A DNA stretch of 7,039 nt from Planctomycetaceae bacterium (GCA_013360535.1 JABWBL010000303.1:1-7039); one strand, 5' to 3'. Shown: positions 1-6,888, counted from the first letter of the stretch. The notes: generated by a model not told the origin, from the letters alone. Numbers and translations are program-made.

Positions 1-159
1 GAGCGTGCCGTCGCACTGGCCGACGGTGCCGCCGGAGACCTGCGTGCTCGAGCGCTGCGTGGGCGCCTTGACGCACAGGAAGCTCGACGCGTTCCAGCCC
101 TGGATGAGCTGGCCGGTGATCGAGTAGAAGATCAGGCCCGACTTCTGGCCTTCGACGTT
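1..159. repeat. Near-identical tract shared with 2082-2205
   Basis: Positions 1-82 match 2082-2163 and positions 118-159 match 2164-2205 with no mismatch (124 matched bases). The only difference is the 35 bp at 83-117, present here and absent there. Just beyond position 159 the two copies diverge with many substitutions (more than 10% by eye). Confidence 0.9.
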
Positions 160-1656
160 GCTGACCGTGATGTTGCACGGAGCGGCGAGGCTCACGCTGG
201 GGTTGGCATTGGCGGTGATCGACGCGGCGCAGCCGTTGGTCGTCGTGCCTGCGGTGCAGTACGCGACCGGGCCGGCCGGGCCGGTGTCGAAGCAGAGCTT
301 CCATTCCGTGACGGTGCCGACGTCAGCGCCGGCCCAGTCGTAGATCGTCAGCGTCCAGTTGCCCGACACGACCGGGATCGTGTTGAGCGGCGTGTTGAAG
401 ATGTTGTTCGTGCCGGTCGGCCACGCACCGAACGCCTGCACGTAGTCACCCGGGGTGACGTCGGTGGCGCAGGTGGTCGGCCAGTTCAGGCCGGACGCCG
501 TGTAGACCGAGTAGAGGCCGTTGAGGTTGCAGAACACGCCCTGGCGGCAAACGATGTTGTGGCTCGTGCCCGAGGGATCGGTCAGGACGAACTGCAGGTC
601 ACCGTTGTAGGTGTGCGTCGCTTCGATGTCGATCTTGACGATCTGCGTCGCACCCGGGGGAACGACGATGTTCGCCGTGGAGATGTACGGAGAGGGCGGC
701 AGCGTTCCGGGGAACACGCCACCACCGCCGGTGCCCGAGGTCGGGATCGAGCCGAGCGACGCGGCACCGGCCGAGACGCAGGTCGAGGGCGGCGGGGGAG
801 TCGGGACGTTGAACGCTTCGGTGACCGACCACGGGCCGATGCCCGTCACGTTCACGCCGCGGACGGCCCACGTGTGCGAGCCCGGGGCTGCGTTGGGGAC
901 GACGAACGAAGTGCCGGTGAGGCCCGTCGTCGTGACGCCGTCGAAGTTGACGTCATAGGTCACCGCGCAGTTCGCGGCGTTCCAGGTCAGCGTGATCGGG
1001 TTGGTGGCGAGCGCGCCACCGATCGGGCTCACGAGGGCCGGAGCGGCGGTCGGCGCCGACGGGGTCGGCGGGGTTCCGAAGCACAGGTCCCACGAGGTCA
1101 CGACGCCGATGTCGCCGCCGGCCCAGTCGTAGCCGTAGAGCGTCCACGTTCCGGTCATGGCCGGAATCTGGCTCATCGGCGTGTTGAAGATGCCGCCGTT
1201 GCCGTTGGCGTAGCCATTGAAGTACTGCTCGTACTGGCCCGGGGTCACGACGCCCGCGCACGTCGAGTACGGCTGCGCACCGACACACTGCGCCACGAAC
1301 GAGTAGTCACCCCCGAAGTCGCAGGAACCACCCATGGCATAGGCGATGTTGTGCTGGACGCCGGTGGGGTCCTGCAGCACGAACTGCACGTCGCCGGCCC
1401 ACGTGTGGGTGACGCCGAACAGCTTGACTTCCGTCACGCAGCTCGAGCCCGGAGGCACCGAGGCGACGTTGAGCGTGGCGATCATCGGGTTCGGCGGCGG
1501 AGTGCCACCGCCACCGGTGCCGGACGTGGGGATCGCGCCGCCGTTGGCCGAGCCAACCTGACAGCCGATGGTCTGCGCCTGAGCGCTGACCGCGAGGATC
1601 GAAGCCACGGCGACTGCGCCGAGACCCCGCTGAACGAACATGGAGAAAGACGTCAC
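1..1656 (-). CDS. Secreted P-domain/Fn3 repeat protein, copy 1 (3' end outside window)
   Basis: Exported, probably cell-surface or extracellular protein with no visible catalytic domain. 552 residues are visible without a stop; by comparison with the neighbouring copy about 52 more are expected. Residues 1-27 form a signal peptide (hydrophobic GLGAVAVASILAV, cleavage likely after AQA27). Residues ~33-193 and ~296-456 are P/Homo-B-like beta domains, each with a GDxQFVLxDPxG strand and a closing WTL-x-YDWAGxDxG...W-x-LCF motif. Residues ~200-284 look like an Fn3 domain (SPIGG...TLTWNAANC...GSHTWAVRGVN), followed by a PTPPPPS linker. From Y466 the shared C-terminal domain begins (YCTAGTTTNGC, GQKSGLIFYS, FLCVKAP). 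I chose GTG at 1654-1656 because the second copy starts identically (GTGACGTC) and AGGAG lies 8 nt upstream; the internal ATG at codon 6 is not conserved in copy 2. Binding or adhesion is inferred, and the ligand is unknown. Confidence 0.85.
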   Translation of the reverse strand, partial: MTSFSMFVQRGLGAVAVASILAVSAQAQTIGCQVGSANGGAIPTSGTGGGGTPPPNPMIATLNVASVPPGSSCVTEVKLFGVTHTWAGDVQFVLQDPTGVQHNIAYAMGGSCDFGGDYSFVAQCVGAQPYSTCAGVVTPGQYEQYFNGYANGNGGIFNTPMSQIPAMTGTWTLYGYDWAGGDIGVVTSWDLCFGTPPTPSAPTAAPALVSPIGGALATNPITLTWNAANCAVTYDVNFDGVTTTGLTGTSFVVPNAAPGSHTWAVRGVNVTGIGPWSVTEAFNVPTPPPPSTCVSAGAASLGSIPTSGTGGGGVFPGTLPPSPYISTANIVVPPGATQIVKIDIEATHTYNGDLQFVLTDPSGTSHNIVCRQGVFCNLNGLYSVYTASGLNWPTTCATDVTPGDYVQAFGAWPTGTNNIFNTPLNTIPVVSGNWTLTIYDWAGADVGTVTEWKLCFDTGPAGPVAYCTAGTTTNGCAASITANANPSVSLAAPCNITVSNVEGQKSGLIFYSITGQLIQGWNASSFLCVKAPTQRSSTQVSGGTVGQCDGTL

Positions 1657-1664
1657 GAGAGGTA

Positions 1665-1670
1665 CTCCTG
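1665..1670 (-). promoter_or_regulatory. Ribosome binding site of copy 1
   Basis: The minus strand reads CAGGAG, followed by 8 nt and then GTG at 1656-1654. This site decides the start in favour of GTG over the ATG five codons downstream. Confidence 0.65.
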
Positions 1671-1848
1671 AAAGGGCCGCATGGGGAAGCGCGTTGTGGT
1701 GGGCGCCGGGCGGCTGCGGTTGGCCACCTTGGATTGCTCGATAACGATACGCCCGCGGGCTGAGAATTGGGAAGTCCTGTGCGGACGCATCGGGCGCCTG
1801 CGGTCCCGTTTTGCTCGAGGTTTGCGGGGTGCTGGAGGGGCCAAGGAG

Positions 1849-1882
1849 CGGGGCCGACCTCTGCTTGCAGAGGTCGGCCCCG
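1849..1882 (-). terminator. Strong GC hairpin downstream of copy 2
   Basis: A perfect inverted repeat: CGGGGCCGACCTCTGC pairs with GCAGAGGTCGGCCCCG (16 bp) around a 2-base TT spacer, so the top one or two pairs probably open in RNA. It begins about 40 nt past the legible stop of copy 2. No U-run follows, so it may be a Rho-independent-like terminator of the GC-rich type or a 3'-end stabiliser. The GGGGCCGA core recurs in the hairpin at 6800-6834. Confidence 0.65.
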
Positions 1883-1894
1883 GTGGAAACGCCA

Positions 1895-1911
1895 GGTCAG
1901 CGAGGCTGACC
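1895..1911 (-). other. Small hairpin between copy 2 stop and its terminator
   Basis: GGTCAGC and GCTGACC form a perfect 7-bp stem around a GAG loop. It can be extended by a GCC/GGC arm with one bulged A. It sits directly before the frameshifted stop and upstream (in transcription order) of the larger hairpin, so it may be part of the same 3'-end structure. Confidence 0.4.
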
Positions 1912-1914
1912 GGC

Positions 1915-3714
1915 TCAGGCGATCACGGCAGGTAGGTCATCTCGATCGCGTTGGAGAGGTTCGTGGCCTTGCCGGCCGGCGGGTCGCGGAACCACGCCTG
2001 CGCCCAAGCCTGGTTGCCAGCGGCCCAGGGGTTGCCGAGCGCCGTCGGGTTGGCGACCTGGAAGGCGTTCCAGTCGAGCGAGAGCGTGCCGTCGCACTGG
2101 CCGACGGTGCCGCCGGAGACCTGCGTGCTCGAGCGCTGCGTGGGCGCCTTGACGCACAGGAAGGATCGAGTAGAAGATCAGGCCCGACTTCTGGCCTTCG
2201 ACGTTCGTGACGGTGATGTTGCAGGGGCCCGCGAGGCTCGCGCTCGGGTTGGCGTTGGCCGAGATCGACGCGGCGCAGCCGTTGGTCGTCGTGCCGGCCG
2301 TGCAGAACGCCACGGGGACCGCCGGACCGGAGTCGAAGCACAGCTTCCACTCGCCGAGCACGCCGACGTCGCCACCCGCCCAGTCGTAGATCGTGAGCGT
2401 CCAGTTGCCCGCGGAGATCGGGATCTGGTCGATCGGCGTGTTGAACACGTTGTTCGTGCCGCTCGGCCAAGTGCCGAAGCTCTGCAGGTAGTCACCGCTG
2501 GGGAGCACGCCGCCGCCACAGCCGGTCGACCAGGCGATGCCCGACGCGGCGTAGATCGAGTAGACACCCGACAGGTCGCAGGAGCCGCCTTCGCGGCAGA
2601 ACAGGTTGTGGCTGACGCCGGCGGGGTTCGTGAGGACGAACTGCAGGTCACCGGCCCACGTGTGCGGCGTGGTGAAGTCGAGCTCGACCTTGACGAGGCT
2701 CGTCGCGCCCGGAGGAGGCGTGATCGCCGTGGTGTAGGTGTACGGGCTCTGCGGGAACGTGTTCGGGAACGCCGAGCCGGTGCCGCCCGAGCCGCTGGCC
2801 GGGACCGAGCCGGCGGATGCGCCACCAGGTCCCGTGCAGGTCGACGGAGGCGGAGGCTGGGGAACGACGAAGCCTTCGGCCAGCGACCACGGGCCGGCGC
2901 CGCTCGTGTTCACGCCGCGGACGCTCCAAGTGTGGGTGCCGGGGGTGGCGGTCAGCAGGTTGAAGCTGTTGCCCGCGATGCCGGTCGTGATCGTGCCGTC
3001 GACGTCGACGTCGTAGGACGTGGCGCAGTTGACGTTGTCCCAGTTCAGGGTCACCGGCAGGGTGACGCCGGTGTTGCCGACCGGGCTCGTCAGGGTCGGA
3101 GCCGCGACGGGAGCCGAAGCGGGGGCTGCCGTGCCGAAGCACAGGTCCCAGCTGGACAGCGTGCCGATGTCACCGCCGTACCAGTCGTAGCAGGTGAGCG
3201 TCCACGTGCCGGTCGCGGCCGGGATCGTGTTGAGCGGCGTGTTGAAGATGCCGTAGTTGCCGGAGACGTGGAAGCCGAAGTCCTGCTCGTACGTGCCGGA
3301 CGGAACCGGGGCGCCCGTGCAGGTGGGGAAAGGCGAGCCACCGACGCACTGGCCGACGATCGTGTAGTCGCCGCCGTAGTCGCAGTAGCCGTTGGCCTGA
3401 CCGATCAGGTTGTGGGCGTTGCCGGCGGGGTCGGTCAGGACCCACTGCAGGTCGGCGCCGTAGGTGTGGAACAAGCCGATCAGCTTCACTTCGGTGACGA
3501 CCGTCGCGCCCGGCGGCACCGAGGCCACGCTGAGGGTCGAGATCATCGGGAAGGTCGGCGGGGTGCCGCCGCCGGTGCCCGACGTGGGGATGGCGCCGCC
3601 GTTGGCCGAGCCAACGGTGCAGCCCAGGGTCTGGGCCTGAGCCGCGGAGGCGAGAACTGAAGCCACGGCGAGTGCGCCGAGGCCCTGCTGCAGGAATCGG
3701 GAGAGGGACGTCAC
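1915..3714 (-). CDS. Secreted P-domain/Fn3 repeat protein, copy 2, frameshifted in the C-terminal domain
   Basis: Paralogue of the adjacent copy with the same order of parts: signal peptide 1-27 (GLGALAVASVLASAAQA), P-like domain ~33-193 (GADLQWVLTDPAG...WTLTCYDWYGGDIG...WDLCF), Fn3-like ~200-284, PQPPPPS linker, second P-like domain ~296-460, then the C-terminal domain from about F470. As written, the frame gives 599 residues, but residues 518-599 are out of frame. Relative to copy 1, 35 bp are missing between 2163 and 2164. Reading the other frame beyond that point gives FLCVKAPTQRSS...CDGTLSLDWNAF...QAWFRDPP...SNAIEMTYLP and a stop at 1923-1925, for an ancestral length of 608 residues. Start GTG 3714-3712 is preceded by AAGGA at 9 nt. 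The product would probably still be exported but would lack a normal C terminus. A sequence or assembly error at this repeat is a real alternative. Confidence 0.85.
   Translation of the reverse strand: MTSLSRFLQQGLGALAVASVLASAAQAQTLGCTVGSANGGAIPTSGTGGGTPPTFPMISTLSVASVPPGATVVTEVKLIGLFHTYGADLQWVLTDPAGNAHNLIGQANGYCDYGGDYTIVGQCVGGSPFPTCTGAPVPSGTYEQDFGFHVSGNYGIFNTPLNTIPAATGTWTLTCYDWYGGDIGTLSSWDLCFGTAAPASAPVAAPTLTSPVGNTGVTLPVTLNWDNVNCATSYDVDVDGTITTGIAGNSFNLLTATPGTHTWSVRGVNTSGAGPWSLAEGFVVPQPPPPSTCTGPGGASAGSVPASGSGGTGSAFPNTFPQSPYTYTTAITPPPGATSLVKVELDFTTPHTWAGDLQFVLTNPAGVSHNLFCREGGSCDLSGVYSIYAASGIAWSTGCGGGVLPSGDYLQSFGTWPSGTNNVFNTPIDQIPISAGNWTLTIYDWAGGDVGVLGEWKLCFDSGPAVPVAFCTAGTTTNGCAASISANANPSASLAGPCNITVTNVEGQKSGLIFYSILPVRQGAHAALEHAGLRRHRRPVRRHALARLERLPGRQPDGARQPLGRWQPGLGAGVVPRPAGRQGHEPLQRDRDDLPAVIA
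1923..2163 (-). pseudogene. Out-of-frame remainder of copy 2 C-terminal domain
   Basis: On the minus strand, the frame starting TTC CTG TGC GTC AAG encodes the last ~79 residues of the family's C-terminal domain and ends in TGA at 1925-1923. It matches copy 1 exactly where copy 1 is visible and resembles the third-copy remnant at 6889-6957. It is separated from the upstream reading frame by the 35-bp deletion. No start codon or ribosome binding site suggests independent translation. Confidence 0.75.
2082..2205. repeat. Near-identical tract shared with 1-159
   Basis: Second copy of the tract described at 1-159, carrying the 35-bp deletion between 2163 and 2164. It lies inside the C-terminal domain of copy 2. 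Confidence 0.9.
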
Positions 3715-3723
3715 TGTAGGGGA

Positions 3724-3728
3724 TCCTT
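3724..3728 (-). promoter_or_regulatory. Ribosome binding site of copy 2
   Basis: The minus strand reads GGAAGGAT, with the AAGGA core ending 9 nt before GTG (3714-3712). Together with the matching GTG start in copy 1, this fixes the start. Confidence 0.6.
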
Positions 3729-4084
3729 CCAACTGGGAGTCCGTTCCCGGGCGGCCCCGTCGGGGGCGCTGGCCAAGGCAACGGTCGGACCCTTCGACGC
3801 TACCACCGCGCCAGAGGTTCGCGCCATTGCGGAAACCTGCGCAGGCCGCTGGAAATCGCCACTCTTCGATCCCTTTGTGCCTCCGCTGCGGCCCGCGGAC
3901 GGGGTGCGGGCGCTCCACCTTCGAACCGGCTCCCAGCGACTCTCCCCTTCGCTGGAGGTCCCGCGCGGGGGAGCGCAGGGGGAGGCGGTCGGCCGGCGCC
4001 GCTCCAGATTCGGGACCCGCTTGGCCGAATCGCCCCTCCGTGGCGAACCACGAACCCGTGACGAGCTCCTGGGGCGGACGCCCC

Positions 4085-4088
4085 GAGG
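4085..4088 (+). promoter_or_regulatory. Probable ribosome binding site of the kinase
   Basis: GAGG, then 10 nt, then GTG at 4099. It directly abuts the hairpin at 4071-4084. It supports the start at VRLQTRFVLLMV, where the first transmembrane segment begins almost at once. Confidence 0.45.
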
Positions 4089-4098
4089 CACGCTGACC

Positions 4099-6705
4099 GT
4101 GCGGCTGCAGACACGCTTCGTGCTGCTCATGGTCGGGCTCTGCACCGCCTTCGTGGTCGCGTTGTTCGCCATCCGCAGCGACCAGCGGCGTTCGCTCGGC
4201 CACTTGATCGGTGTCCAGCGCAGCGCCGCGGAGGCGATGCTCGCCGTGCTGGTCGAGAGCCGGCGCGCGCAACCGGGGACGCTGGCGGCCGACTACAGCC
4301 TGTGGAACGACATGGTCACGTTCGTCGAGAGCGGCGACCGGGCGTGGGCGGCCGAGAACATCGACGTCGGCGTGGGCACGTTTGGCGCCCACGGCGCGTG
4401 GGTCTTCGACGCGGCGATGAACCCCGTGTACGCCACGGACGCGTTCGAAGACGCGACGCTGGAGTTGCCGGTGGCGGTCGAGCGCCTGAAGCAACGCGTG
4501 GTCGACGAGCGCGACTGGTTCGCACGGTTCCACGCGGTGACGGATCAAGGCGTCGCGGAGCTCTACACCGCGCCCATCCAGCCGTCGGACGACAACGCCC
4601 GGGCCACGGCGCCCCAGGGCTACTTCGTCGTGGCCAAGCTCTGGGACGACGAGGAGCTCGAGACCGCTGGAGCGATCGTCGGCGGTTCGATGCGCGTCGA
4701 GACCCTGAACGCGGTGGATGCGCCGACGCCGACCGATGCCGCACCATCGGCCGTGGCGGGGGACAGCATCGTCGTGAGCCGGACGCTGCCCGGCATCGAT
4801 GGGGTCGACGTCGCGCGCTTGAGCCTCGAGCTGCCGTCGCCGTTCATCGGCGCGGCCCGGACGGACGTCGACCGGTTGCTCGCCACCTGCACGGCGTTCG
4901 GCGTCATCGTCGTGCTGCTCGTGTTCGTGTTCCTCATGCGCTGGGTGCAGTCGCCGCTGCGGCGCATCGTGGGCGCGCTGCGCACCGAATCGGCGGAGGG
5001 GCTCGAGCGCGTGAAGCCGCTGGCGCAGGAGTACCAGGCGCTGTGCGGCTTGATCGAGCGCTCGATCGAGCACAAGTCGCTCCTCACGGAGGAAGTCGAG
5101 CACCGGCGCCTCGTCGAGGCCGAGCTCGTGCGCGAACGCGACCGAGCCGAACGCGCGAACGTCGCGAAGGGGCAGTTCCTCGCGAACATGAGCCACGAGA
5201 TCCGGACTCCACTGAACGGAGTGCTCGGCATGGCGGGCCTGCTGATCGAGACGCCGCTGAACGAGGAGCAGCGCGATCTGGCGAGCACGATCCGCGGCTC
5301 GGGCGAGGCGCTGCTCGGCGTCCTCAACGACATCCTCGACTTCTCGAAGATCGAGGCCGGCAAGCTCGCCATCGAGTCCGTGCCGCTCTCTCCGCGCCGC
5401 ATCGTCGACGAGACGATGCAGCTGTTCGCGGCGAGCGCGCACGCCAAGGGGCTCGCGATCTTCTCCGACCTCGACGCCTCGCTGCCGGAAACCGTGCTGG
5501 GCGACCCGCTGCGCCTGAGGCAGGTCGTGTCGAACCTCGTCGGCAACGCGATCAAGTTCACCAGGAGCGGGCACATCGTCGTGCGAGCTGCGCTGGTCGA
5601 GCGTGGCGAGGACGACGTGACGCTCGAGTTCGCGGTCGAGGACACCGGCATCGGCATTCCGGCGGCCTACGTCCCGCAGCTGTTCGACGCGTTCTCGCAG
5701 GCGGACGGCAGCACGTCGCGCCGCTTCGGCGGGACTGGGCTGGGGCTCGCGATCTGCAAGCGACTGGCGACGTTGATGGGCGGCCGGATCGACGTGAAGA
5801 GCGTCGAACTCCAAGGCACGACGTTCACGTTCACGCTGAAGTGCGGCCGCGTGCCGAACGTTTCGCCCGCACCGGCTCGCGACTGGCTGCGCGGGCACGT
5901 CGCGCTCGTCGTCGATGCCTGCAGAGCTCGCGCTGCAGTCGTGGCGAAGCGTCTGGGCGAGCTCGGCTTCGAGGTCAACCTGTCCGCCCCGACGACGGAG
6001 GCGGTGCGTGCAGCGCTCGCGACTGGGCGCGTCCATTTCGCGCTGGTCGCGGTCGAAGCCGATCAGGCACCGGCCCTGGCGGCGATCGAGCTCATCGCCG
6101 CGACGAGCGCCGACACGAAGTGCGTCGCGCTCGCTCCGCTGGGAACCACGCTCGACGTGTCGCACCCCGGCAGCGCGCGCGTCGCGGGAACGATCGCCTT
6201 GCCGTGGGGCGCCGAGCACCTCGAGCGGCGGCTTGCGGAGCTGATCGCCGGCCCGATCCCGCGCTCGAGGCAGGTCGCGCCGACGCCCTCCGAGCCGCAG
6301 TTCGGGCCCGAGCTGCTCGTGCTCCTCGCCGAGGACAACCCGGTGAACCAGAAGGTCGCGCGGCTGACGCTCAAGCGACTCGGGCTGCGCTGCGAGATCG
6401 TCTCCAACGGGCGGCTCGCGGTGGAAGCCGTCGCGCGCACGCGGTTCGACCTCGTGTTGATGGACTGCCAGATGCCGGAAATGGACGGCTACGAAGCGAC
6501 CGCTGCGTTGCGCGCCCTGCAGCTCAATGGCGCACCGCGCATCCCGATCATCGCCATGACCGCGAACTCGATGTCCAGCGACCGCGAGCGCTGCCTCGAC
6601 GCCGGCATGGACGACTACATCGCGAAGCCGATCAACTTCGACGCCCTGCGGGCGACGCTCGCGAGGCACCTGCCCGTCGAATCGCAGGCCGACGCCTCCA
6701 GCTAG
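4099..6705 (+). CDS. CHASE4 hybrid sensor histidine kinase with two receiver-like domains
   Basis: Membrane-bound hybrid kinase, 868 residues from GTG 4099. TM1 is ~7-25. A periplasmic CHASE4-like sensor follows (D65-x3-W69-N-D71 and the AWVFDAAMNPVYA strand). TM2 is ~260-280, then a short HAMP-like SPLRRIV segment and a coiled coil to ~355. HisKA has the H-box FLANMSHEIRTPLNG with H366. The ATPase domain has N479/N483 (SNLVGNAIKF), DTGIGIP at 515-521, LFDAFSQAD at 528-536 and GGTGLGL at 544-550. Residues ~598-715 form a degenerate receiver: E653 aligns with the phospho-acceptor Asp and the conserved Lys is replaced by Leu. Residues ~738-860 are an intact receiver (E745/D746, D789, T821, K843). 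Expected route: autophosphorylation at H366, transfer to D789, then to an HPt protein not present here. The ligand is unknown. GTG 3877 is an alternative start but unlikely. Confidence 0.93.
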   Translation: MRLQTRFVLLMVGLCTAFVVALFAIRSDQRRSLGHLIGVQRSAAEAMLAVLVESRRAQPGTLAADYSLWNDMVTFVESGDRAWAAENIDVGVGTFGAHGAWVFDAAMNPVYATDAFEDATLELPVAVERLKQRVVDERDWFARFHAVTDQGVAELYTAPIQPSDDNARATAPQGYFVVAKLWDDEELETAGAIVGGSMRVETLNAVDAPTPTDAAPSAVAGDSIVVSRTLPGIDGVDVARLSLELPSPFIGAARTDVDRLLATCTAFGVIVVLLVFVFLMRWVQSPLRRIVGALRTESAEGLERVKPLAQEYQALCGLIERSIEHKSLLTEEVEHRRLVEAELVRERDRAERANVAKGQFLANMSHEIRTPLNGVLGMAGLLIETPLNEEQRDLASTIRGSGEALLGVLNDILDFSKIEAGKLAIESVPLSPRRIVDETMQLFAASAHAKGLAIFSDLDASLPETVLGDPLRLRQVVSNLVGNAIKFTRSGHIVVRAALVERGEDDVTLEFAVEDTGIGIPAAYVPQLFDAFSQADGSTSRRFGGTGLGLAICKRLATLMGGRIDVKSVELQGTTFTFTLKCGRVPNVSPAPARDWLRGHVALVVDACRARAAVVAKRLGELGFEVNLSAPTTEAVRAALATGRVHFALVAVEADQAPALAAIELIAATSADTKCVALAPLGTTLDVSHPGSARVAGTIALPWGAEHLERRLAELIAGPIPRSRQVAPTPSEPQFGPELLVLLAEDNPVNQKVARLTLKRLGLRCEIVSNGRLAVEAVARTRFDLVLMDCQMPEMDGYEATAALRALQLNGAPRIPIIAMTANSMSSDRERCLDAGMDDYIAKPINFDALRATLARHLPVESQADASS

Positions 6706-6888
6706 CCCGGCTTCAGCCTCTCCGAATCCTGCGGAACGCAACGAGTCGAGCAGGTGCTCGACGTGACGGCAGTTGCGGATTCGCTTGAACTCAAACGATC
6801 GGGGCCGATCGCCTGTTGAAGGCGACCGGCCCCGCTCAAACCAACCTGTCCGCGTGATCCGACTGGAGCGTTGGACAGGCGACTCACA
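6706..6888. other. Intergenic region after the kinase
   Basis: This 183-bp gap lies between the kinase stop and the stop of the third-copy remnant (convergent arrangement). Apart from the hairpin at 6800-6834, I see no gene or recognisable signal. Confidence 0.5.
6800..6834. terminator. GC hairpin between convergent kinase and third-copy remnant
   Basis: CGGGGCCGATCGCC pairs with GGCGACCGGCCCCG around a TGTTGAA loop. The stem has 14 positions with one A/C mismatch (6808/6826). It is ~95 bp past the kinase stop and ~55 bp past the third-copy stop, so it could serve both directions. On the minus strand a weak T-run follows (GTTTGAG); on the plus strand none does. It shares the GGGGCCGA core with 1849-1882. 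Confidence 0.6.

Larger units (their letters stand above)
1657..1914. other. Intergenic region between tandem copies 1 and 2
   Basis: This 258-bp gap separates the end of copy 2 from the start of copy 1 (both minus strand). It holds the strong hairpin at 1849-1882 and a smaller one at 1895-1911. A short AT-richer patch around 1739-1750 (minus strand TATCGTTATCGA) could hold a -10-like element for copy 1, but no convincing -35/-10 pair is visible. No credible gene lies here. Confidence 0.5.
3715..4098. promoter_or_regulatory. Divergent intergenic region between copy 2 and the kinase
   Basis: This 384-bp gap must hold the 5' regions of two divergent genes. Visible are an imperfect hairpin at 3751-3769 (GCGGCCCC/GGGGGCGC, one mismatch) in the leader of copy 2 and a short GGGGC/GCCCC hairpin at 4071-4084 just before the kinase ribosome binding site. 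I see no clear sigma-70 boxes. An open frame from GTG 3877 would extend the kinase by 74 Arg/Gly-rich residues, but that extension looks like non-coding GC-rich sequence. Confidence 0.45.

Noticed and set aside
559..1671. Plus-strand 370-codon open frame over copy 1.
   Set aside because: Arg-rich, low-complexity antisense of a convincing secreted protein with a signal peptide and repeated domains.
2155..2172. Programmed frameshifting to rescue copy 2.
   Set aside because: A +1 shift at ATC-C-TTC would restore the frame, but there is no slippery heptamer or obvious stimulator, and copy 1 shows that a plain 35-bp loss explains the difference.
1951..3660. Plus-strand 569-codon open frame over copy 2.
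   Set aside because: Same antisense effect; its sequence mirrors the one over copy 1 because the genes are paralogous.
3877..4098. N-terminal extension of the kinase from GTG 3877.
   Set aside because: The 74 added residues are Arg/Gly-rich with no signal or domain, and the first transmembrane segment fits a start at 4099 with GAGG upstream.
3715..6741. Minus-strand open frame continuous with copy 2 and running antisense through the whole kinase (1608 codons in all).
   Set aside because: Its translation is Arg/His/Asp-rich and lacks domains, whereas the plus strand has unmistakable kinase and receiver motifs. GC-rich codon bias leaves antisense frames open. The GTG with signal peptide at 3714 is the real start of copy 2.
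4302..6788. Second plus-strand frame of 828 codons overlapping the kinase.
   Set aside because: Shifted frame of the kinase gene; Arg-rich with no recognisable motifs.
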